Origin: Atrina japonica
Taxonomy: Eukaryota; Mollusca; Bivalvia; Pterioida; Pinnidae
DNA length: 64,000 nucleotides
Direction: 5' to 3'
Assembly (NCBI GenBank): GCA_030159075.1
Contig: BROG01000077.1
Coordinates: 451,001 to 515,000, forward strand
Position numbers and translations under genes: made by a program
The notes under the pieces: model-generated
Told to the model about the DNA's origin: nothing
What the model saw: the letters and a program-made list of their open reading frames with translations, nothing else
The model's database searches: none
Part shown: piece by piece, positions 1 through 54,340 of the stretch
Layout of the letters: each line of letters begins with the position of its first letter
How positions within the stretch are numbered: the stretch's first letter is position 1

Positions 1-134
1 AATTATAAAAAATTAAAAATCATACAAATTATAAAAAGTGTCTAAAAAATTATAAATAATACCAATTATAAAAAGTGTCTTCTTAATTCCTTCTCTCCTC
101 TTGGAGAATAGGACTTTGTTGGAACAAGTATTAC

Positions 135-40620
<40,486 letters not shown>

Positions 40621-41074
40621 CTACAAAAAAAAAAGAAATAACTCATTTATACAAGCTTGAATCCATCTGCAAAAGAAATGCAATTAATCCTTATCTACAT
40701 GTATAAAAGCTTGGATCCCTCTGAAATAGAAATACAATAAACCCTATTTCTATAATCTTGGGACCTCTTGCAAAAAACAAAGTTAATTTTGTATACATGT
40801 TTGTAAGCAAACCAATCCAACAAAGACCCAACATTAAAAGCTTTTTTTAGGAGTTTTCATTATGAAAAGTCTGCATTTCCTTTAGTTTCATGTCAATACA
40901 TAGAGAAAATTGAAAAAAAATGGTACCTTCCAATCAACCAACTTCTAAAACCCTTACTCTGATTACATTATGGTTCAACAAAGAAAATTGTCAATCCAAT
41001 TACCTCTGTCCAAGACCCCGCTGGTAAATGTAGGTTAAATAGCCCTTTGCTAAAAATTTACATGTAAATTTACT

Positions 41075-41234
41075 AAACTATGGGTTAATTAAAATGAGCC
41101 ACAGTTCAACTGGCATATATGTACACATTATATACACCTATATATAGATCAACCAAACTATGGGTTAATTAAAATGAGCCACAGTTCAACTGGCATATAT
41201 GAACACATTATATACACTTATATATAGATCAACA
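41075..41234. repeat. 80-bp tandem duplication
   Basis: aaactatgggttaattaaaa starts both copies, at 41075 and 41155. They are almost identical, so this is a recent duplication. Confidence 0.93.
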
Positions 41235-41673
41235 ACCCCCAGCAGTAGGGCCTAAAGGTACGTGAAGCTGGTCCAACTGGAGTCAGGACTACCTATCATC
41301 TTAAGAATAAAGGTTCCTGGTTAAACTGGGTCATATTATACATGTACATGTAGCTCACAATAAAGACCTCTACAATTGACTATACTTCATCAAACTGGCT
41401 ATTTACAGTTCTAATATATAAGGTTCAAATGGGACTTAACTCATCTGAAACTTTACCTATTCACCATCAATATTTAAATTTGCTAATAAACCAGTTTTTC
41501 CCATAAGTTCAAACCAAAGTAAAATCTAAAGGCTAAAAATATGGTTATACATAATCAGGTGTTTTTAAATCTTTGAATCCAATTTTATGAAAATTTTTCA
41601 AAGAAAATGTTGTCCCTTTTAAAATACCAGTAATGTACATATACATTAATTTTGTAGTTTGCATATTTCTGGA

Positions 41674-41834
41674 CAGTGAGACCTGTCTTGAGAGACCATC
41701 CCATCTGCCACTGAAATGTGATCTTTTAAGACAGGTGCTCTCTCAAAAGAGGTTTTATTTAAAGGATTATTTATCCAAGTAGTTTTCAGAATGTGGTCTC
41801 AGAAGACATGTGGTCTTTCAAGACACATTCCATT
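41674..41834. mobile_element. CAGT-type element, CTGTCTTGAGAG subfamily
   Basis: CAGTGAGACCTGTCTTGAGA at the left, gtctttcaagacacattcca at the right. The body catctgccactgaaatgtga matches 35882-36084. Confidence 0.78.
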
Positions 41835-41967
41835 ATATATATACATACATGTACATGTAAACTCAAACAATGATAACGGATTTCCAAACACATTGTTGTC
41901 TTTCCTTCAGAATGGTGTGTATTTATTTACATAAACATGTATTTTAACTAGACCACTTTATATATAA

Positions 41968-41977
<10 letters not shown>

Positions 41978-42062
<85 letters not shown>
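41978..42062. repeat. (TA)n followed by (CA)n microsatellite
   Basis: About 70 bp of TA then a short CA run, ending directly at a CAGT-type element. Confidence 0.95.
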
Positions 42063-42064
<2 letters not shown>

Positions 42065-42228
42065 GAGTGAAACCTGTATATAGGGGCCACCCAAGGGACC
42101 AGAAAATATTGACCTTTATGTGCAGGTGACCCTCATACACAGGTTCAGATTAGTTAAAGAATGCAGTGAATGGCCTTTATAAGCAGGTAATCCTTATATA
42201 GAGGTGGCTGCTATAGCAGGTTTTACTG
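42062..42228. mobile_element. CAGT-type short inverted-repeat element
   Basis: agagtgaaacctgtatatag at the left, TATAGCAGGTTTTACTG at the right. Near-identical in body to 33322-33500 (ggggccacccaagggacca), with a small internal deletion. Confidence 0.9.
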
Positions 42229-42479
42229 TGTGTGTATATATACATATATATACATGTACACACATGCACAATGTAGATAAAGTGAAGGTACCTTGTAAAT
42301 ATATTCATAAATCTGTCGGTATCATATCACAGATCTGCTATTTCACCTATCTAACAACTGCATGTCACTGGTGCAGTTTTGTAACAGTATTACCTTGAAA
42401 TTCTTAACATAACAAAAACAGTTTAACACAACAGTGTACGTAAACAATGGTACATACTTTTATGCATGTAGTAAAACAA

Positions 42480-42655
42480 ATGTCACTCATTGATATGGTG
42501 TATATCAGTTATCACACAATATGATATCAGCCATCACATATATCAGATATCATGCAGTGATATGAAGTATATCAGACATCACACTTTGATATGATATATA
42601 TAAGATTATATCACACAATATGATGCAGATTGGCCATCACACAATGTGATATATA
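42480..42655. repeat. Degenerate ATATGATAT/ATATCAG array
   Basis: Recurring tgatatgatatatatcag-like and catcacacaatatgat-like words at 25-35-bp spacing just left of the element at 42664. Confidence 0.65.
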
Positions 42656-42663
42656 TATATATA

Positions 42664-43703
42664 CAGTGAACCCGCTTTACAACGACATTCATTATAACAG
42701 AATATTCGGTATCCGACAAGAATCGCTTGGGAACAAATGTACATGTACATAAAAAGTACTCATTACAACGGAATATTCAGTATCCGACTCGGACATTAAA
42801 TTCCGGGAACAAGTGTACAAAACTCAGTGTAAATAAACTCTTTACAACGGCATAACAGCATAGTAGAACAACCTGCTGATCCGGCTATTGTTTTCAGTCT
42901 TGGTTTTCTTCACGGTTGAAATCACAGGTAAAAATAATTGTGTCAATAAAACAATTACACCGTCAATTGTTCTCTAATCTGTACTGATAGGCGATGGCCT
43001 AGGTGTCGACGATTGGCGCTTGAATCATCCTTACCTGTACAGTAGGCAGTAGGCCTAATGTTTATAAACCATCAGTAGGTTTCGTTAGAACTGACAGGAA
43101 GATAAATACACTTACAAGCTGTGTACAGATTAAAAAAAAGATAAACAAATAAATAAATAAATAAATAAAAAATACATATAGTTGACAAATTCCGTTACGC
43201 TACATGACCGTGCCGATGTGGTTACAATGGCGGACCTTTAAATTACTTCAATCCTTGCGATATAGCCGTAGACATTTTAGTAAAACTTTATTTATGAAAC
43301 ACATTTTTAAGAGAATTGTATCAGCAATCTCAGAGCTATTTAAGCAATTTATAATGAATTTAACTCGGAATCACGAGATATATTACATTCGGGCATTTTG
43401 TACATGATCCGTGCATTTCACGATATCACGATTTTCGATATGCGACCGAAAAAAATAATTGTGCATTGATGTTTACAATATTAACTTGCATAAATATGAT
43501 AATTAAAATGTTGAAAATAGTATGATATAAAATAATAAGATTTGTTGTTGTAAGTTTATTTATTTACATGTACATATATGCGTAAATGATACTGAAGGGA
43601 GCTAACTATGAAATGCCCACCACATCGAATTCATTACAGTGACAAATTCGATATAACGTCATTCCTACATGGGAACAAACACGGTCGTTGTAAAGAGGGT
43701 TCA

Positions 43704-43706
<3 letters not shown>
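42664..43706. mobile_element. 1043-bp pogo/Tigger-like element, transposase lost
   Basis: Ends CAGTGAACCCGCTTTACAAC and GTTGTAAAGAGGGTTCACTG form good inverted repeats, left beside TA and right beside TG/TA repeats. Within the left arm ataacagaatattcggtatc and caacggaatattcagtatcc repeat the terminal theme, and the right arm has caaattcgatataacgtcat. The interior is non-coding apart from a short 67-codon frame with no recognisable domain. Known Tigger/pogo elements have CAGTNNAACCTC-like ends and TA target sites. Confidence 0.83.

Positions 43707-43785
<79 letters not shown>
43707..43785. repeat. (TA)n microsatellite
   Basis: TA run starting at the right end of the 42664-43706 element; it creates Tyr-Ile open frames that are artefacts. 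Confidence 0.95.
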
Positions 43786-43787
<2 letters not shown>

Positions 43788-44149
43788 ATATATCACATTA
43801 CATTTTGTTGTTGTTCCACTGTATATTGTTGTTTTTCTCTTGGATGTTGTTGTTGCCCATATTTGAATTAGCCTGCCATATTGTTTCGGGCCTCAACAGC
43901 ATGGGCAAAAATAGAAGCAGGGTTTAAGTCGTAATAGTTCATCAATCAGTCCTCTTGTTACATACCAACATCAATTGGTTACAAAAAACTAATTGCAACT
44001 TCTACATTCAAACTAGAAATTAAAATTTAAAGTAAGAAAACAGCAAGCATTTTTTTTTTTGAGAATTGAATGTTTTTGTTATAACTTGCCTGATTCATTT
44101 TACATTTGTACTGGACAGTCAGTCAATGACCCCCCTCCCCTCGAGTACC

Positions 44150-44335
44150 TTTTTTTTTTGTTTATTTGTTGTTTTACATCCCATCAAAACATTTTCACTC
44201 AAATGGATATGTCACCAGCTTTAGATGAAGTGCTACACATTTTGACCTGTGCTATGGACTGATGCCAATACAGGGAAGGTTCTTTTATGCGTCATGCCTG
44301 CCATAACATGGGACCTTGGTTGTAAATCTCATTGA
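44150..44335 (-). mobile_element. SINE, family B-like, diverged
   Basis: tgtttatttgttgttttaca + tcccatcaaaa is the family tail (compare tgtttaacgtcccactcaag). The body has ggatatgtcaccagctttag, tttgacctgtgctatggact and gggaaggttcttttatgcgt. The tRNA-like head is not evident. Confidence 0.7.
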
Positions 44336-45049
44336 AAAGACTTGTACATGTAACTTTCATTTTGCTTTTAAGCATTTTGCCATCCCAGTTAATATAAATA
44401 CAATACAATAAAAAATAAACAAGATTTGCTGAACTTCAGTTACAAAAGAGAGCACCTGTACATTACAAGTAAACATGGACCATAATACACAAAACAATTT
44501 GAGATAAAAACAATGGGACCATTACATCGATAAGTTAGATAAAATAACACTGGATACAAAACTTCCGTCTTTTTATTGTGACTATGCCCCAGCGCTCTGG
44601 AGTATTTGCTATTAACTACTTTAAAGTATCCGTATCTTTAAAATCGTTAACCTGCATCAGAGAGTTTTGTCACTGAAGTACTCAGTCGTAACAAAACAAT
44701 TAGGATGTAACTTGTAAAAATCCATATGAGTCGTTTGTTAATGTAATGAGTTTGACACATGATAAATGAAAATAAACATTGAAAGCATATTGCTAGGATC
44801 AACAAATCAATATGTCTATTTCTTCAATTTTTACAAAACTTAATCTACATGTACATGTATGGTCTTAAGATATCTCATATGCTGAGAAAAAAAAAAGTAC
44901 AAACAAGGACATTTTGAAAATTTTCTTTTTTTACTCTGTATTATTTAGGCTATTCGCCTAGAGAACATCTCTGCAAAATTATCTGCATTCCAACACCTTT
45001 ATTTTGTGAAAGGTGAGCTAACTTTAATCTATTCTTAATCAAACAGACC

Positions 45050-46275
45050 AACAAACACAGACTTAACTTGTAGTTCCTCAGTGGGAGTTGAGAAAAGTTC
45101 TTAATCAGATTGAGATAGTTCTACAGACTGTGACAAAAAATGTAGTCCCTGAGTGAGAGGTGTGAAAAGTTCTTAATCAGATTGAAATAGTTCTACAGAC
45201 TGTAACAAAAAATGTAGTCCCTGAGTGAGAGGTGTGAAAAGTTCTTAATCAGATTGAGATAGTTCTACAGACTGTGACAAAAATGTAGTCCCTGAGTGAG
45301 AGATGTGAAAAGTTCTTAATCTGATGGACCTACAGACTCAGACAAAATCTGTAGTCCCTCAGTGAGAGGTATGCAAAGTTCCTAATCAGATGGACCTACA
45401 TACAGACCCAGACAGAATCTTTAGTCCCTAGGGAGGTGTGAAAAGTTCTTATTCGAATGGACCTACAGACCCAGACAAATCTGTAGTCCCTCAGTGAGAG
45501 GTGTGAGAAGTTCTAAATCAGATGGACCTACAGATCCACACAAAATCTGCGGTCCCTAATGAGGTGTGACAAGTTCTTAATTGGACAGATTGAGACCCAG
45601 ACAAAATCTGTAGTCCCTGAGTGGGAGGTGTGAAAAGTTCTTAATCAGATGGACCTACAGACCCAGACAGAATCTGTAGTCCCCAGGGATATGTGAAAAG
45701 TTCTTAACAGATTGAGATGGACATTCAGACTGTGACAAAATCTGTAGTCCCTGAGTGAGAAGTGTGAAAAGTTCTTAATCAGATGGACCTACAGACCCTG
45801 ACAAAATCTGTAGTCCATCAGTGACAGGTGTGCAAAGTTCCTAATCAGATGGGCCTATGTACAAACTCAGATAAAATATGTAGTCCTTCAGTGAGAGGTG
45901 TGAGAAGTTCTAAATCAGATGGACCAACAGACCCAGACAAAATCTGTAGTCCCTAGGGAGGTGTGAAAAGTTCTAATTCGAATGGACCTACAGACCCAGA
46001 CAAATCTTTAGTCCCTCAGTGAGAGGCTGAAATGCCATTAATCAGATGGACTTACAGACCCAGAAAAAATCTGTAGTTCCTACATGTAGGTTGGGTTTGA
46101 GAAAAGTCTTCATTCAGATTGAGATAGACCTAAAGACCAAGACAAAATCCCTCTGTGAGAGGTGTGAAAAGTTATTAATTGGAAAGACTGAGGCCCCGAC
46201 AAAATCTGTTCTCCCTCAGTGAGAGTTCTTAATAGGAGGGACCAATAGACACAAACAAAATCTGTAGCTCCTACA
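45050..46275. repeat. ~70-bp tandem array, about 17 units
   Basis: The unit reads tgtagtccctgagtgagagg, tgtgaaaagttcttaatcag, atggacctacagacccagac, aaaatc. A more homogeneous left end (45075-45320) differs from a more variable right part, where several units have small deletions. Confidence 0.94.
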
Positions 46276-47204
46276 TGGGAGGAGCAGTCACTACACTCAC
46301 TGAAGATGACCTTAAGAAAGATCCATTATCCACAAATCTTTTTACAGCCTTTAAATACACGTACATGTGCCTAATGTATTGGAAAACCAAAAACTCTTCA
46401 AAAGACATAACTCTCTCGATGGACTTTGTGAGTTTATATTTCAGTGAACAATTACATAATCTACAGAAGCCATCACTGGAGATTTAATTGTTTAAAGTGC
46501 CATGACCTAGATAACAAGAGATGGGTCGATCGATACCATATTTTTCTTTTATTCCTTTTTTCGACAGCAAAACATAAATTCACAAATTGATATGAAAGAG
46601 TTATAGGACAAAAGTGAGTCAATGCTGTCAATGAAAATCTGATTCAGGATATATAAAACAAAATCATATTTACATGTATTTTAGCCCGCCCTATAGTACA
46701 AAAAAATTGCATGAGTCATTGATAAATGCATTCTGTAGTGACTAACAAGTCTTAGTATCCCTGAACACTATACATGTACTTTGTAATAATCGGCAAACAT
46801 TTCCACTTCTGACAAAATGACATTTAAACAAAGAATCTACAATAACCACCTGTCGACTGTCGTCTGCTATTATGCCTCCATTTTATATGTTGGAAATTAT
46901 TGATGAATAAAAGTGTTGGTTTATTTGATATTGAAAACACATAAGAAGTCAATAAAATCCTGTTTCATGTTACATGTATTTAAAAGCAGAAAAACCCTAT
47001 CATATTCTGTATATGATATCAATTATTTGATAATAAAACCAAGACCAAATGACATTTTTGATGGGTTTTTTTTTAAACTTGTACATTAACAATTTATCAG
47101 TTACTTTATATCTGTATGTTTAATGATTCTGTTTCTTTACTCCATACACAATCATTTTTCTGTCTTATGATAGCTGTCATTTTTTGCAGTGAAGGACAAT
47201 GTCT

Positions 47205-47360
47205 ACAGTAAATGAAAGTTTGCCAGTTTACTTGCGGAGGGACGGTAGTCTCTTCCTGGGTACATTGTAACTAGGTTTTCTCCTCCACCATTAAGAACTG
47301 GTCGCCAACATATAACTTCAAAATTGCAGAGTGTGGCATAGAATATCATTTAAAAGAAAA
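47205..47360 (+). mobile_element. SINE fragment, family A
   Basis: gtttgccagtttacttgcgg, gggtacattgtaactaggtt, tcctccaccattaagaactg and gcagagtgtggcatagaata, in plus orientation, lacking the tRNA-like head. Confidence 0.82.
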
Positions 47361-48835
47361 AAAAGTTTTATAACACGTGTCTGTGTATAATATTAGATAT
47401 AAAGTGTATATTAGATAATAAAAACATGTACATACAACATGTGTGTGTACTTCATATATATAATTAAGGGGGCATTAGCTGTGTTTTCCCCCAAAACAAT
47501 TGTTTCTATTTTGACCACTCAGATTAATATACAATAACAAAAAAGAGATATACACAAGCATAAAAATCTTAAATTCCTATTTATTTTGTGAAAATTGCTT
47601 ACGAAACTCTATTTAGCACTTTTTCATTTGCAATTGATTTATTCAATCTTACTATTTGTATATGTATATAACACTTGGCCTGACCTTATTTTCCCAAAAT
47701 ATATAGGAAATCATCCGAAAATAGGATTTCCCATATCTGTATATATCTCTTATGTTATAATACATCTGGTACAAGTACATGTAGTAAAAATAGAAATAAT
47801 TGAAAAAAATATTTTTGGTACACACAGCTAATGCGCCTTTAAGTACTGCAAGGATCTAGGAAATTCATAACTTGAAAGAGACTCAATAATAACTGCATGT
47901 AAAATGTAACACTTGAGTGTTAACCATACAAACTTGATTCAAACTTGTCTATTTCTAGCATTTGAAGATTCAAGGCTTTTCCTACCTATTTTGAAGTGGG
48001 TCCAGGGTCCATGAATTGTGATTTTCCATGTGAAAATTTTAAAAACTTAAAATATGAGGAAATTATATGCAGTTCAAGATAATCTAATCAAAAGGAATAA
48101 GATATCGAGGATTTAACAGATTTATCAGGTCATTTAATTACTTTTTGTCCCTGTAAATACATGTACATTAAAATTCATTTCCAATTCCGACACATTTACA
48201 TGTATACTCTGAGAAGATAAAATTTGAGGACAAGATTGGAAATTTACGTCAAAAATTAAAAATTTTGTACAAGTACATGTAGTAGAAAATTAGGATGTTA
48301 AAGCTGTAATTTTTCAGTATTTTACATTGAGACTAGGTCTTGGTAACCAAACTCAAAATGGCTTTTGGAAAACACTAGATATTCTAGTGACATCTTTCTT
48401 TTCAAATGACATTTTAACAACTCTAGGTCTATATATAGCTTACATGTTAAAGTATATGGGTAATGTATACATGTACATACAATGTCTATAAACAGCAGCA
48501 TGTAAAATGAATCATTTAAATACTTGCTTTCTTAAACAAATCTCTCAACATTCATTTTTGCCAGTTAATGTTCCATCAGCTCAGAAATGTTGTCATAAGT
48601 GGATTTCTTGGGATCAAGCCAAAGCACATTTTGCAAACTGGGTTGATAACACATTATATTGATGGGAAATTGCACATATATGTGCATTTCATCTGACAAC
48701 ATAAACTCCACTTCAAGATTGAAATGTCCAGGTCATTTTTATCCTTAAATATTTGCTTTTTGAAATCAAATGACGGAAAAAATATCAATTCCCTGAAAAA
48801 TATAGATCTTGAAGACTGTTGAAATATATGCTTTA

Positions 48836-49355
48836 ACAAGAGATTCCAGAGGGATCTTGGCGCCCACCATGGAATGTTTTATGTCTGATATATGACAGAC
48901 TGTTATTTTCTCTTATTTTGTTTCTCAACTGAAATACTTTTTTCACAAGATTATAGCGAAACTGAATTTGAACTGAACATATTACATTTTAAGAGAGAAT
49001 GAAATTCAAAATGGCCGACAGGTGTCCATCTTGGATTTTGATCTCTCTGAAAATGTAATACACACATTTAGACCTCAGGGGTAACCTCCATAATCAATTT
49101 CAAAAAGATTCCTTCAGTACATTCGGAGAAATACATACTTCCATTGTCAAAATCCAAGATGGCCACCTATTGGCCAAGTTGAATTCCGATCTCTCTGAAA
49201 ATGTAATATGCATAACAAGACCTCAAGGGGAACCTTCATGTCAAATTTAAAGGAGATTCCTTCAGTCCTTTCTGAGGAATAGTGGTAACAAGAATTGTTC
49301 AGGACAGACCACGGATGCAGGTCCATATGAAAAGCCCACCATCTGTTGATGGTGG
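48836..49355 (+). repeat. Dispersed repeat E, copy 2
   Basis: Begins agattccagagggatcttgg and follows copy 1 (4196-4880) through agcgaaactgaatttgaact, gatctctctgaaaatgtaat and the terminal gacagaccacggatgcaggt. It ends in catctgttgatggtggac. It has one internal unit fewer than copy 1. Confidence 0.85.
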
Positions 49356-49564
49356 ACTAAAAGGTCAGTCAGGTGTGCCTTTATGGGATTTAAGATGTTT
49401 TAAATCTGCTTTTAAATGTTGCTTTCCAATTATTACTTAACATTATACACTTGTGACAAAACTGATGTTTAAAATGATTGACCAGACTATTTACAAGTCT
49501 TGCAAACAATTAATATGCAAATGAGTTTGTGGTCCAGTTGCACATATTGGCATCTTGCTATGAA

Positions 49565-49690
49565 AGTTCGACATTAGAAGCTGGGTCGTTCACATGATCT
49601 TAACCGATGAGAAACTCACCAAAGTCTTTGAAGTTGGGAGAATGTTTTACATGTACACATACTGACCTAGAGATTTAAGTACTACTGAGG
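49565..49690 (-). repeat. Dispersed repeat F, copy 2
   Basis: Inverse of 28655-28765: gatcttaaccgatgagaaac, ctttgaagttgggagaatgt, cctagagatttaagtactac. Confidence 0.75.
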
Positions 49691-50191
49691 GGAAGTAAAT
49701 ACAGTTAATATATATATATATATATATAACGATTAGATCTACCATCAACTCATATCAGTACTTTCATGTATAATTTAATTTATATGTACATCACTTCAGA
49801 ATTAAAACAAGCTACATAGCTCAAATATATTTCAGTGAATAACATACATGTAATGCAGTTGTATCATATCTATTTCCAATTTATTTAAAATCTATATTCC
49901 ATCCAGAATTTGTCATTTACTTATTATAATTAAGGACATTTGACAAGCTACAGGCCTAGGTGTGAAGTGACAGAATGTTTCGTCTGTACTATGGACTGAG
50001 CTCAATGCAGTGTCTTGTATCATATCTGCTGTTTTATATATTTAATTTACATCCCAAGAATTTCTTATTCACTTATATTCTGATAATGTCACATATATGT
50101 ACATCACTTCAGAATACAGTAATCAATTTATACTAATTCACTCTTTTGTTACTTCAAAACCATTTCTGTTGACACGTTTCAATTTTGTATA

Positions 50192-50372
50192 CATTGAAAC
50201 ATGTATATATAACGACCTCCTTTGGGACACAAGAAAACTAGTCTTTATAGGGGAGGAGGTCTTTATATAGAGGTTGTTTTGTACACTTGTAATTGGTACT
50301 ATTGGAGATAGCAAAAATGGTCTTTTTGACCAGGTCTTTATACACAGGTGGCCAATAAAGCAGGTTTTACTG
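50192..50372. mobile_element. CAGT-type short inverted-repeat element
   Basis: cattgaaacatgtatatata at the left and aagcaggttttactg + TA at the right. The body has acgacctcctttgggacaca and ctttatacacaggtggcc, linking the 4003 and 33322 sub-types. Confidence 0.85.
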
Positions 50373-51539
50373 TATATGTTTGATAAATAACAGAATACAT
50401 CTAAGTTGGACAACTTAATTGTGTTCAATCACGTTATCTTGTTCTATTACAATAAAATACATCATATATTTAAACAAACAATGTCATTGTCAGAATATTT
50501 CATTTACTTATTATATATATGCAAATGCTGAATTTTTGTTTTACATTTGATACAATACAGCTGATTTGACTTAATTATTTAAGTGGACGTCTAAATGTTT
50601 ATATAAAGATTATATTTAAAAGATAAGACATATTCCAACATATATCATATCAATATGTCAATCATGATTAATCTGATATAACAGAATTATTTCCCTCAGG
50701 TATGAGGTCAACTTGCTCCAACACAAACTGTAAATAAACCTCTAATTATACATACATACATACACAACAATTATAATGGTCACGGTTCATAGAAAATGAC
50801 CCCAAGTTCATAGCGTAAATGACACTTTAAGTCTGGAAATATGACACTGTTTTTACATCTTTATTTCTTAATTCAATAATGCCAGGTGACGATATTCTAA
50901 TTATATTCTGTTGTATATACACTGTATGTATATAAACACACGATGAATCACTTTCACCACATATAAATGCACATATATATTAGCCCAAGTTCAAATGTCA
51001 CATGTGTTTTCAATTCCTTATCAAGTTGTCAAATCAACAGTCTGAATTGAGACTAAAAACTGGTCACATTTTCTGCTGTGTATTTCCAGGTTTACATGTA
51101 CAATGTATGCTTTCACATACTAAGTTAACTAACTACAGGAATGATATATACATGTATGCATATATACATGGTTGGTCAACCACTCAATGTAGAGTCAATT
51201 TTATAATGTACAGCATGTTTAATACACCTACAATAAATATCCATTATCCCTGTGTGAATGTGTTCCAGGTTTATAGATAAGAACAGTGTGAAACTCTTTC
51301 TAAACTTCTTATAAACATGTACAGTATAAATTTGCATCACAAATATCAAGGCTATATATATACTTGATTCACACCAACACAACTTCCCCCTGATCTCTAC
51401 AGAAGTCATTTAGATCAATTCCTTTTTGTTATCATACATCCAACCAAGAACAAAATTTCACTTTTACCATGATGTCACCAATGATATGTGGCATGCTAGA
51501 AAGTTATATCTTTTCTAAAGATGTATGCTGAAGTCAACC

Positions 51540-51608
51540 AGCCATACAGCTGTTAATGTCTCCACACAGGTGAAAAATATTCTTGGTGGGACATTAAACA
51601 ACAATGAA
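51540..51608 (+). mobile_element. SINE tail fragment, family B-like
   Basis: aatgtctccacacaggtgaa and attcttggtgggacattaaa match the inverse of the tail side of the family B copies; only the 3' part remains. Confidence 0.55.
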
Positions 51609-53479
51609 ACTAACATAAAACATGCTCCCCCTTGCCCACGGTTGCTCTGTGACCTTTAACCCTTTACCTTGATGATATGACCCTGAGTTCAGGTAAAGAC
51701 ATCCCTTCAAGGGAAAGAAGGGTACCGTGGGATATGCAAATTTTTCTTCTTATTTTTTGCATACTTATTCATCTATGTATGAATTAATAGAATGAATAAT
51801 CTGGCATATATGTGGGATTATAAGGGATATTTACATATGTGCAAGATTTATGCCCCTTTCCAGGATTTTGATTCTTTTCATCAACTGCCTATTCCTTATT
51901 AAAAAAAACGGTCATTTATTTACAAAACTCACATTTTTCTCGCTAACTTGGTAAGATTTTATCAAACACCATGGTATCAATGTGTTTTTATACTTTTATT
52001 AGACCTAATGGAAAAAGAGGATGAAAGATTGAAAGCTGTGACCCCAAAATACCAAACTTTTATAACATTTAAATCTTACATGTAGATTCAGTCACTGTAA
52101 AATATTTAGTCATCAAAATTTTTTTTTCTGTAAATGATCAATTCAGAATGGTTAACAATTATTTAGAGTCAACAAAACAAGTTGTGGGTATATAGTGAAG
52201 AAATAACACCTTGAAGTATGCTGAAATTTAGTATTTTTCTAACAAAACATTCTTTAAGAGAAGACTGTACTACCATTTGACCTTGACTGTGCGATGCGCC
52301 TCATCAAAATGAACCTTTCCTATAAGTTTCACAAAAATAACATATAAAATAAGAAAATAATGATAATTTATGTCAAAATGTGACTGTACCCAGAGAAACA
52401 GACAGAGGAACAAAATATGCCAGAGGATGTGAAGCTGTGTTTCATAGCTGACACAAAAAAACACATAACTTAAATTAATTTTGTCACAAAGAACAATTTA
52501 ATTTACTACTTGATGTGAATTTACCATTCAATTTATGTCTTTAGTGGACAAATTTGTGTCGTCTGTCAATTTTGTTTAGATTGCCAACATTAGTTCCAGT
52601 TTATATTACTATATTGATATTCTAGTCATGTGACCAGGTGTCCTTCTTACCCTAAAGTCATGGATTGGAAAGTTATAGCCCAAACAAAAATTCTATCCAT
52701 GGGTCAGTGGCCTTGACCTTGAAAATATGGTCAAGACATACATTTAGATTATTCATGTACATGTACTAAAGTTTGTATACATTCCAAGTACATTTGTAAA
52801 ATGAATAAAAATTTAACAAACAAGAGCAATAACATGTGTATGGTGACTCAAATCCTTGTTGTGATCACATTTCATGTATACCAGATAAATCGTATCTAGT
52901 TCCTATTTCATCTGTACTTCAAGGTCATTAATTAAAATGAAACCAGAGTCAAAAACAGTACATGCACTTATAACATGTAAATTGGTCAAGTGATGTCCTT
53001 TCCCAACTGGTATAAATAACTTATACATGTAAATTCATCTCATCTACTACAAGTATTATCCCATACAGGGATAAACAGCTATCACTTCAGATTTTAGGAT
53101 CACAGGACAAATTGCCTGGTTTGGACAACTTCTGAAAGGCAGATCATTGATTTTTTGGATGACATTTACACTTGTTTATAAAAGGCTTTTCCCCATAGCA
53201 AAACAAGTCTGATTTTTTTTTTAAAATCTAAGGATATTGTCCCAATTACGATTAAAAAGTATATACTGAAAATTTCCATACATGTTTATATCATCATATA
53301 CAGTCTGTCTGTATATGTTAATATATACATGTATGGAAATTTTTACTCTTTTGCAAAAGAAAACATATTCACCCTGTCTAAAATTTACCCTAAACCACCA
53401 TTAAGCAAAATTTTGTGTCATGGCAAAAATTTAACAGGAGTGAAAAGTTCCAGGTATACAGTATTATTTATATATACAA

Positions 53480-53506
53480 TGTATATATATATATATATAT
53501 ATATAT
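53480..53506. repeat. (TA)n microsatellite
   Basis: Short pure TA run. Confidence 0.9.
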
Positions 53507-53524
53507 CTCTCAGTATATTTATGT

Positions 53525-53834
53525 ACCATATTTGACACATTTAGTGCCCAGGGCACTACAAAAATCAGGAAAAAGGGGTGGATACTTAATGGGACCAATT
53601 TGAATAATCAATTTGATGTAAAATAGTTATTTTTTTATAAGGCACAGTGGTAAAGTTGTTAAATTTATTTACCATGGACACCTTTCAACATAATTCTGTT
53701 GCTGGAGGGCTACAGATAAACTGTTATTTACGGTTCTTCAGGTCCACAACCCTTTGTCAACCAGCTAGAAAAGATAGTATGTAAAAAAGGGGAGGGGCGC
53801 TTATAGGGACATGGGTGCTTAATAGGTCAAATAT
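53525..53834. mobile_element. CCGTATTTGACCCATTAAG-type inverted-repeat element, copy 1
   Basis: Left accatatttgacacatttag + tgcccagggcac; right atgggtgcttaataggtcaa + atata, inverted. The internal tacaaaaatcaggaaaaagg and aaccagctagaaaagatag are shared with copies at 54569 and 58068. Confidence 0.87.
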
Positions 53835-54239
53835 AATACTGAAATTTTTCGAAACAAACATTTGTAAGAAGGCAAGAACACTTGTGAATATGGAAATAGA
53901 AATTCACTGTCTATACCCCAGTGTTAAAAACATGACAAGAAGACCCAGCAAAATATGGACACTCAGTTATATCCAAATTGCATATTAGTTTTGACTTCAA
54001 AGTACGAACAATTACCAAAAGGAACAAAAAGGAAGGGAATTAAACAAGGGGAATTTACATGTAGAAGGCCTTGCCAGTTATCTGGGACACTGAATTTATC
54101 TTCAAAACCATTACTCTGGGATTATGAAATCAATAATATTTGATACTGTTCTCCTAAGACCTGAAATTGTTAAATCTGAAGAGAATTGATTTCTGAAAAG
54201 AGATTGAATTTTGAATTTTGAACATACAACAACAATTTT

Positions 54240-54340
54240 TCATTTCTATAGTGATGGCCAGTTTTTGATGGTGGAGGAGAACCTGGATACAATGTACAAG
54301 TACCCGGGAAGCAATCTGCAGACAGGAGATTGAATAATGT
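54240..54340 (-). mobile_element. SINE fragment, family A
   Basis: gatggccagtttttgatggt, ggaggagaacctggatacaa and tgtacaagtacccgggaagc; interior part only. Confidence 0.7.

Noticed and set aside
42204..43407. Short plus-strand frames within the Tigger-like element considered as transposase remnants
   Set aside because: No DDE or helix-turn-helix pattern is visible, and the frames are under 70 codons.
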